5,644 nucleotides of DNA, from the NCBI GenBank assembly GCA_001778285.1, contig MFGL01000041.1:17333-22976 (forward strand), in the 5' to 3' direction. Source of the DNA: Candidatus Falkowbacteria bacterium RIFOXYC2_FULL_47_12. GTDB lineage: Bacteria > Patescibacteriota > Patescibacteriia > Patescibacteriales > XYC2-FULL-47-12. Shown here in pieces: positions 1-4,723 of this stretch; the first letter of the stretch is position 1, and each line of letters starts with the position of its first letter. The position numbers were made by a program, and so were the translations under genes. A model generated the notes under the pieces. It had not been told where the DNA came from. It was given only the letters and a program-made list of their open reading frames with translations, and made no database searches.

Positions 1-1121
1 ACCCGCACGGGGATTTGATTGAAGACATTTTGTCCGGCATTCCCAAAGAGCGCGCCGAAGATGTTATCTATTTCGCGCCGGCCGACACGCAGCGGCCGCT
101 GGGCTTGAACTTGCTCGCCTACGACTCGCGGTATCCGGAGCAAAAAACCTTTGTCATCAACGAGATGATAAAAATTTTTGACAAGCTCTATGACCTGAAA
201 GCTACCGGCGGACCGATTTTTGAGCAGTACATGCGCAATGCGATGCTCCTGATAATGGACCATCCGGAATCAGGCTCAACACTCATGGAAATTTCCAAAG
301 TCCTGGCTGACGCCGATTTTCGCAAAATGAAGCTGGAACATTGCCAGGACCCAACCGTGGTATCGTTTTGGAAAAAAGAAGCTGAGAAAGCCGGCGGGGA
401 AGCCGCGCTCGCCAATGTTGTGCCCTACATTACCTCCAAACTGACCGGCTTTGTCTCAAACGCCACCATGCGTCCCATTATTGGCCAGCAGGAGAGCTCG
501 TTTAATTTGCGCGATGTTATGGACCAGCAAAAAATTCTGCTTCTGAATTTGAGCAAGGGGCAGGTGGGTGAGATGAACGCGTACCTTCTGGGCATGGTTT
601 TGGTCGGCAAAATTTTGGCGGCGTCGCTGTCGCGCACCGACGTGCCGCAAGCCCGGCGCAAGGATTTTTACCTCTACATTGACGAGTTTCAAAATTTCAT
701 CACCGATTCTATCAGCATTATTTTGTCCGAGGCGCGCAAGTACAACTTAAACTTAATCATGGCGCATCAGTATCTTGGACAGTTAGTCAAGCAAAATGAC
801 ACGACGATTAAAGACGCGGTGTTCGGCAACGTGGGCACGTGGGTTTTATTTAAAATCGGCTCGGAGGATGCCGAAACCATGGTGAAGGAATACGCGCCCG
901 TTTTCAACGAGTTTGACCTTATTAACATTGAAAAGTATCACGCCTATGTTAAACTGCTGATAGACAATACGACCAGCCGGCCGTTTAGTTTGGCGGTACC
1001 GAAGCTGCCGGACGGCAACGCGGCGATTGCGCAAAAAATCAAAGAGCTTTCACGGCTCAAGTACGGGCGCGACCGCAGCGTCGTTGAAGCTGAGATTTTT
1101 GCGCGAAGCAAAGAAAATTAA
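1..1121 (+). CDS. Type IV secretion/conjugation coupling ATPase (VirD4/TraG/TraD-like), C-terminal part, 5' truncated
   Basis: This is the C-terminal part of a P-loop ATPase of the conjugative coupling-protein superfamily, which pumps DNA or protein substrates through type IV secretion channels at the inner membrane. The reading frame is open to the left edge. Bases 3-14 encode PHGD, and the partial codon 'ac' at 1-2 fits a preceding Asp, giving the family's DPHGD motif, so the TTG at 15 is not the true start. Downstream come ADTQRPLGLNLL, an NLSKG segment (546-560), a Walker B-like FYLYIDEFQNF with Asp-Glu at 681-686, and AHQYLGQL with the conserved motif-III Gln at 768-770. The Walker A loop and any N-terminal membrane or accessory domain lie outside the window. 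The protein ends in a charged tail, and the stop is 20 bases before the next gene. No relaxase, pilin or VirB4 gene is visible nearby, so the transfer system it serves is unknown. An HerA-type ATPase with another role is the main alternative. Confidence 0.92.
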   Translation, partial: PHGDLIEDILSGIPKERAEDVIYFAPADTQRPLGLNLLAYDSRYPEQKTFVINEMIKIFDKLYDLKATGGPIFEQYMRNAMLLIMDHPESGSTLMEISKVLADADFRKMKLEHCQDPTVVSFWKKEAEKAGGEAALANVVPYITSKLTGFVSNATMRPIIGQQESSFNLRDVMDQQKILLLNLSKGQVGEMNAYLLGMVLVGKILAASLSRTDVPQARRKDFYLYIDEFQNFITDSISIILSEARKYNLNLIMAHQYLGQLVKQNDTTIKDAVFGNVGTWVLFKIGSEDAETMVKEYAPVFNEFDLINIEKYHAYVKLLIDNTTSRPFSLAVPKLPDGNAAIAQKIKELSRLKYGRDRSVVEAEIFARSKEN

Positions 1122-1132
1122 GTTGTTTCAAA

Positions 1133-1141
1133 TGGAATAAT
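1133..1141 (+). promoter_or_regulatory. Possible extended -10 element (TGGAATAAT) before the S41 protease
   Basis: TGG followed by AATAAT differs by one base from the TGGTATAAT element upstream of the repeat protein gene. It sits in an AT-rich stretch between the ATPase stop and the protease. No -35 box is visible at 16-18 bases upstream. If used, transcription would start near 1148, inside the longest protease frame, and would favour the internal ATG at 1178 as the start codon. The GGA in the same bases could instead be a weak ribosome binding site for the TTG at 1142, 5 bases away. Confidence 0.3.
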
Positions 1142-2443
1142 TTGAGTAATTTTGATTTTGAAATAATTAAACACGATATGCTGAATTTCGAATCCCAACA
1201 TCATAAGCGCCGCAAAAAAATTATACTTGCCATTGTAGTGTTGCTCCTAATGGCCTCCTCATTTTACGGCGGTATTTTTTTGAGCAAGAAAACCGACATT
1301 GACAATTCATTGCTGAATGAGAACACGGTATTTTTAGGCAACATTTTAAATTTATATCAAGAACAAAAACGCGCTGACTTGGAAGCCGACGTGGATTTCA
1401 ATTTATTCTGGAGCGTGTGGGATACGCTCAAAGCCCGCTACGTTGACGCGGCGCAACTCAAAGACAAAGAGCTTTTCTACGGTGCGGTGCGCGGCATGGT
1501 CGCGGCCGTCGGCGATCCGTACACGGTTTTCATGAACCCGATTATTACCAAAGAATTCAACGACGACCTGAAAGGAACTTTTGAAGGCATTGGCGCCGAA
1601 ATCGGCATTAAAAATGACGTTTTGACCATTATTGCGCCCCTGACCGACATGCCGGCGCAGAAAGCCGGACTCAGGCCCGGTGATAAAATTTTGAAAATTA
1701 ACGGCGAGGATACCGCCGGCATTTTAATAGACGAGGCCGTTACCAAAATTCGCGGCGAAAAGGGGACACAGGTGACGCTCAACATCTGGCGCGAAGGTTT
1801 TGACGAAACCAAAGATTTTACCATTACGCGCGGCACCATTATCGTCAAAAGCGTGAAGTGGGACATGAATGACGACAATATAATGGTCATCACCATTTCG
1901 CATTTCAACAGCGACACGGAAGCGCTTTTTGAACGCGCGGTACAGGACACGCTCAAAAGAAATCCCCAAGGGATTATTTTGGATTTGCGCAACGATCCGG
2001 GCGGATTTTTGGATACGGCCATAGAGGTTGCAAGCGAGTGGATTGAAGACGGCGTCATCGTGTCTGAGCAAAAAAGCGACGGCAGCAAGAACGATTACTT
2101 GGCGCGCGGCCGCGCCCGCTTGGGCGATTACAAAACAGTCGTTTTGGTAAACAAAGGTTCGGCTTCGGCGTCCGAAATTGTTGCTGGCGCGCTCAAAGAT
2201 AATGGCAAAGCCGGAATTGTGGGCGAACAGACTTTTGGCAAAGGTTCGGTGCAGGAACTGGTCCCGCTGGAAAACGGCTCCTCGCTCAAAGTAACGATTG
2301 CCAAGTGGCTGACCCCGAACGGCGTGAACATTTCCCAAGAAGGCATCGCGCCGGACGAGAGCATTGAGTTCACAACCGAAGACTATAACGCGGGCAAGGA
2401 TCCGCAGATGGAGAAGGCGGTTGAGATATTAAATAATAAATAG
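1142..2443 (+). CDS. S41 family carboxy-terminal processing protease (CtpA/Prc type), membrane anchored
   Basis: A serine protease that cleaves the C-terminal ends of envelope proteins; family members process or degrade periplasmic and membrane-associated substrates. The frame gives 433 residues, normal for bacterial CtpA. It has a short cytoplasmic N-terminus ending in a basic KRRKK, one membrane anchor (about 27-47), and the helical FWSVWDTLKARYVD...GDPYTVFM segment (about 88-130). A PDZ domain follows (about 146-230, with GIGAEIG and KAGLRPGDKILKING), then the S41 core with GIILDLRNDPGG. The catalytic Ser is S342 in GSASASEI (codon 2165-2167). K367 in TFGKGSVQ and Q371 complete the Ser-Lys-Gln arrangement known from CtpB and Tsp. 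The C-terminus has the usual WLTPNG and GIAPD segments. The TTG at 1142 has GGA 5 bases upstream; the ATG at 1178 has no such site but leaves a well-formed membrane anchor and is a real alternative. It lies 20 bases after the ATPase and 8 before pyrG, so co-transcription is likely. The function is secure; the substrate is unknown. Confidence 0.96.
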   Translation: MSNFDFEIIKHDMLNFESQHHKRRKKIILAIVVLLLMASSFYGGIFLSKKTDIDNSLLNENTVFLGNILNLYQEQKRADLEADVDFNLFWSVWDTLKARYVDAAQLKDKELFYGAVRGMVAAVGDPYTVFMNPIITKEFNDDLKGTFEGIGAEIGIKNDVLTIIAPLTDMPAQKAGLRPGDKILKINGEDTAGILIDEAVTKIRGEKGTQVTLNIWREGFDETKDFTITRGTIIVKSVKWDMNDDNIMVITISHFNSDTEALFERAVQDTLKRNPQGIILDLRNDPGGFLDTAIEVASEWIEDGVIVSEQKSDGSKNDYLARGRARLGDYKTVVLVNKGSASASEIVAGALKDNGKAGIVGEQTFGKGSVQELVPLENGSSLKVTIAKWLTPNGVNISQEGIAPDESIEFTTEDYNAGKDPQMEKAVEILNNK

Positions 2444-2451
2444 AAAAATTT

Positions 2452-4113
2452 ATGCAAAACAAAACAAAATCTTCCGCGCAAAAAAATTCGGACAAAACAA
2501 AGTATATCTTCGTCGTCGGCGGCGTAATGTCCGGCGTGGGCAAAGGTGTGGCGGCGGCTTCTATTGGCCGGGTACTCATCGGCAAGGGTTTTAACGTCAG
2601 CGCGATTAAAATTGACCCTTACATCAACGTGGACGCGGGTACTATGAATCCGGTGGAGCACGGCGAAGTTTTTGTGACCGATGACGGGGATGAAACTGAC
2701 CAGGACTGCGGTAACTATGAGCGTTTTTTGGGGCGCGACATCCACAAGGAAAATTACATGACGACCGGACGAGTTTATTTAAACGTCATTACGCGCGAGC
2801 GCAATTTGGAGTTCGGCGGCAAATGCGTGGAAGTAGTGCCCCATATTCCGTTAGAGGTAATCAAAAGAATTAAAGCAGCGGCAAAAAAAGATCAGGCGGA
2901 CATAATGATTATTGAAATCGGCGGCACGGTGGGTGAATACCAAAACCTGCTTTTTTTGGAAGCGGCCCGCATGATGCATTTAGACAATCCGAATAATGTT
3001 TTGTTTGTCATGGTGAGCTATTTGCCCATTCCCAGTAAAATCGGCGAAATGAAAACCAAACCGACACAGTACGCGGTGCATAGCCTACAAGCGGCCGGTA
3101 TTCAGCCGGATTTTATTTTGGCGCGCGCCGAACGGCCGATTGACGGCCCGCGCAGCGCGAAATTGGCGACGTTCTGCAACGTACAGGAAGGAGATATTAT
3201 TTCCGCGCCGGACGTGGATTCAATTTATGAAATCCCGCTCAATTTTGAAAAAGACAGTTTAGGCGATAAAATTTTGCAAAAATTCGGTTTAAAGCCGCGC
3301 CGGAAAGATTTGGCTGATTGGCGGGCGATGGCGGAAAAAATTAAAAACGCCAAGCAAGAAGTTAAAATCGGCATTGTCGGCAAATATTTCGGCACCGGAG
3401 ATTTTACGCTCGCTGACTCTTACATCTCCGTGATTGAAGCTATCAAACACGCCGGCGGGGCAGTGGGAGTAAGGCCGGTTTTGCATTGGGTTAACGCCGA
3501 AGAGGTGGAAAAGCAGGGAACAAAAATTTTAGACCAATTTGACGGTATTATTGTGCCGCAGGGCTGGGGCAGCCGCGGGGCGGAAGGGAAAATTGCCACT
3601 ATTAAATATTGTCGCGAAACTAAATTGCCTTATTTCGGTTTGTGCTATGGCATGCAAATGGCGGTGATTGAATTTGCCCGCAATGTTTTAAATTTTAAAA
3701 ACGCGAATTCGGAGGAAGTTGACCCTAAAACTGCCTATCCGGTTATCCATATTATGCCTAATCAGAAGGAATATTTAGCTAAAAAGCAATACGGCGGAAC
3801 AATACGGCTCGGCGCTTGGCCGTGCAAATTAGTGGCGGGCACGCACATTGCCAAAGCATATGGCAACAAGACAGATGTGAGCGAACGCCATCGTCATCGC
3901 TATGAATTTAATAACGAGTACCGCAAGCAGTTTGAAGCCGCGGGCATGGCGATTGGCGGCGCTTCGCCCGATAATCAATTAGTGGAAGCAATAGAAATTA
4001 CCGGCCATCCATTTTTTATTGGTACGCAGTTTCATCCTGAATATAAATCGCGACCATTAGAACCGCATCCGCTGTTTGTGGAGTTTATTAAGGTTTGTGC
4101 CAATAAAAAATAA
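2452..4113 (+). CDS. pyrG: CTP synthase (glutamine hydrolysing)
   Basis: Converts UTP to CTP using ATP and ammonia released from glutamine, the last step of de novo pyrimidine nucleotide synthesis, in the cytoplasm. At 553 residues it is full length. The N-terminal synthase domain has the P-loop GGVMSGVGKG (Lys31), KIDPYINVDAGTMNP, HGEVFVTDDG and ETDQDCGNYERF (Asp85 matching E. coli Asp72). It also has EIGGTVG (Glu155 matching Glu140) and KTKPTQ (201-206). The C-terminal class I glutaminase domain has nucleophile Cys398 in GLCYGMQ, ERHRHRYEFNN, and His528/Glu530 in FHPEYKSRPLEPHPLF. Compared with E. coli there are about 13 extra N-terminal residues, rich in Lys, Ser and Asn. The usual GDIE after GGTV is GEYQ, and the usual PGGFG is PQGWG. 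The segment before GGTIRLG is shorter. All core catalytic residues are present, so activity is expected. The start ATG is 8 bases after the protease stop, with no Shine-Dalgarno sequence and no room for a CTP-sensing leader, so it is probably read from an upstream promoter. Confidence 0.98.
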   Translation: MQNKTKSSAQKNSDKTKYIFVVGGVMSGVGKGVAAASIGRVLIGKGFNVSAIKIDPYINVDAGTMNPVEHGEVFVTDDGDETDQDCGNYERFLGRDIHKENYMTTGRVYLNVITRERNLEFGGKCVEVVPHIPLEVIKRIKAAAKKDQADIMIIEIGGTVGEYQNLLFLEAARMMHLDNPNNVLFVMVSYLPIPSKIGEMKTKPTQYAVHSLQAAGIQPDFILARAERPIDGPRSAKLATFCNVQEGDIISAPDVDSIYEIPLNFEKDSLGDKILQKFGLKPRRKDLADWRAMAEKIKNAKQEVKIGIVGKYFGTGDFTLADSYISVIEAIKHAGGAVGVRPVLHWVNAEEVEKQGTKILDQFDGIIVPQGWGSRGAEGKIATIKYCRETKLPYFGLCYGMQMAVIEFARNVLNFKNANSEEVDPKTAYPVIHIMPNQKEYLAKKQYGGTIRLGAWPCKLVAGTHIAKAYGNKTDVSERHRHRYEFNNEYRKQFEAAGMAIGGASPDNQLVEAIEITGHPFFIGTQFHPEYKSRPLEPHPLFVEFIKVCANKK

Positions 4114-4123
4114 ATGGTATAAT
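4095..4123 (+). promoter_or_regulatory. Extended -10 promoter for the repeat protein gene
   Basis: TGGTATAAT at 4115-4123 is a perfect consensus -10 hexamer (4118-4123) preceded by the TG of an extended -10. TTGTGC at 4095-4100 lies 17 bases upstream and matches three of six -35 positions, acceptable for an extended -10 promoter. The predicted transcription start, near 4130, would give a leader of about 27 bases before the ATG at 4157. The -35 overlaps the last codons of pyrG and the -10 lies just after its stop, so the gene downstream can be read independently. No terminator hairpin is visible after pyrG, so read-through is also possible. Confidence 0.6.
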
Positions 4124-4156
4124 AATTTTGCTTATCATTAATTTAAGACGTTAAAC

Positions 4157-4600
4157 ATGAAGCAAAATAAGTCTAAAAAAATTACCGTTCAAAAGTTAGC
4201 TCAGATAATGACCGATGGTTTCGCACAGATAAGAAAAGAGAGCGCGGATGGTTTCGCACAGATAAGAAAAGAGAGCGCGGATGGTTTCGCACTGGCCAAA
4301 AAGGATAATGAAGATTTGGCTGCTACGATGGCGGATGGTTTTGTGCGAGCGAAAAAAGATAATGAAGACTTGGCTGTTATGGTACAGCAAGGATTTGAAG
4401 AGGCAAGATGTGAAAATGAAAAAAGATTTGCTAAGCTTGAGCAAGGACAGGCTAAGCTTGAGCAAGGACAGGCTAAGCTTGAGCAAGGACAAGAAGATAT
4501 AAAATTACATTTATCAAATTTTGCTTATAAAATTGACTTCATTGACTTGCAAAAAAGAGTGCAAAAAGTTGAAGATATTGTTTTGCGAAAAAAGGGATAG
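4157..4600 (+). CDS. Small charged repeat protein, predicted helical/coiled coil, function unknown
   Basis: A 147-residue, very hydrophilic protein with no signal peptide or membrane segment, so probably cytoplasmic. I do not recognise a named family. Small proteins with a 'GF' repeat and helical tail are, from memory, common in Patescibacteria. After a basic start (KQNKSKKITVQKLAQIM), residues 20-41 are two identical copies of DGFAQIRKESA. Residues 42-77 are two 18-residue copies of the form DGFxxAKKDNEDLAxxM, and 92-112 are three copies of AKLEQGQ. Gly-Phe pairs fall at 21, 32, 43, 61 and 79, a spacing of 11, 11, 18, 18. Periods of 11, 18 (11+7) and 7 suit hendecad/heptad coiled coils, which suggests a rod or oligomer. 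The unrepeated tail (113-147, with KIDFIDLQKRVQKVEDIV) could be the conserved oligomerisation part. The ATG at 4157 follows a clear promoter by about 27 bases and has only a weak AAGA-like ribosome site. Whether it binds DNA, protein or membranes cannot be told. Confidence 0.8.
   Translation: MKQNKSKKITVQKLAQIMTDGFAQIRKESADGFAQIRKESADGFALAKKDNEDLAATMADGFVRAKKDNEDLAVMVQQGFEEARCENEKRFAKLEQGQAKLEQGQAKLEQGQEDIKLHLSNFAYKIDFIDLQKRVQKVEDIVLRKKG
4214..4292 (+). repeat. 33-bp direct tandem repeat, two perfect copies plus a 13-bp partial
   Basis: The 33-base unit at 4214-4246 is repeated without change at 4247-4279. Its first 13 bases (GATGGTTTCGCAC) occur again at 4280-4292. Each copy encodes DGFAQIRKESA. 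Perfect DNA identity, including synonymous positions, points to a recent duplication. The unit length keeps the frame, so a gain or loss would change protein length by 11 residues. Confidence 0.97.
4280..4387 (+). repeat. 54-bp diverged tandem repeat, two copies
   Basis: Copies at 4280-4333 and 4334-4387 encode 18-residue units sharing DGF and AKKDNEDLA. They differ at several bases, for example GATTTGGCT against GACTTGGCT, so this duplication is older than the perfect 33-bp pair. It begins with the same GATGGTTT bases as the 33-bp unit, so both repeat types probably descend from one ancestral segment. Confidence 0.85.
4430..4492 (+). repeat. 21-bp direct tandem repeat, three copies
   Basis: Units at 4430-4450, 4451-4471 and 4472-4492 each encode AKLEQGQ. 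The first two are identical and the third differs only in its last base (A for G, silent). Each contains AAGCTT. The unit is seven codons, so copy-number change would add or remove one heptad without shifting the frame. Confidence 0.97.
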
Positions 4601-4601
4601 T

Positions 4602-4620
4602 TGCGTTAGCGCATTTTTAT
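4602..4620 (+). terminator. Candidate short rho-independent terminator after the repeat protein gene
   Basis: TGCG (4602-4605) and CGCA (4610-4613) can pair around a TTAG loop, followed directly by TTTTTATTT. The stem is only four pairs, short for an intrinsic terminator, but three are G-C, the T tract is adjacent, and an A-rich stretch lies upstream. It starts two bases after the stop codon and ends before the next start codon, the expected place. Confidence 0.45.
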
Positions 4621-4630
4621 TTCCAGTTCC

Positions 4631-4723
4631 ATGCTTGCCAAATTCACAAAATTTACCATTTTTATCCTCGCCCTCGCCGTGTTAAGCACGGCCGGGGCTT
4701 TTGTCATTCAGACGGCGTTCGCG
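4631..4723 (+). other. Signal peptide coding region of the secreted protein
   Basis: Residues 1-31 show a basic n-region (MLAKFTKF), a hydrophobic core (TIFILALAVLSTAGAFVI) and a signal peptidase I site, AFA before AW, predicting cleavage between residues 31 and 32. There is no lipobox Cys, so it is not a lipoprotein signal. The core does not begin with a type IV prepilin G|FTLIE site, so it is unlikely to be processed as a pilin. Confidence 0.85.

Noticed and set aside
15..17. TTG as the start codon of the coupling ATPase
   Set aside because: The frame is open upstream to the window edge and encodes PHGD, part of a family motif, so the gene begins outside the window.
1477..2338. Two long antisense open frames (about 200 codons each) opposite the S41 protease
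   Set aside because: They lie wholly within a confidently identified gene, encode low-complexity Ser/Pro/Arg-rich or otherwise unrecognisable sequence, and are expected by chance from its codon bias.
2444..2451. CTP-sensing leader or attenuator upstream of pyrG
   Set aside because: Only eight bases separate the protease stop from the pyrG start, with no hairpin or T tract.
4114..4156. Terminator after pyrG
   Set aside because: The gap is AT-rich with no GC stem followed by a T tract; it is better explained by the promoter for the next gene.
4214..4492. CRISPR array
   Set aside because: The repeats are directly abutting without spacers, differ in unit length and lie inside a coding frame.
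4196..4502. Repetitive open frames on both strands overlapping the repeat protein gene
   Set aside because: They arise because in-frame DNA repeats keep all six frames periodic. The 147-residue frame has the promoter, start codon and charged helical composition of a real protein.
4560..4630. Dedicated promoter for the secreted protein
   Set aside because: I searched for a -10/-35 pair, and nothing better than isolated TTG or TAT triplets is present at proper spacing.
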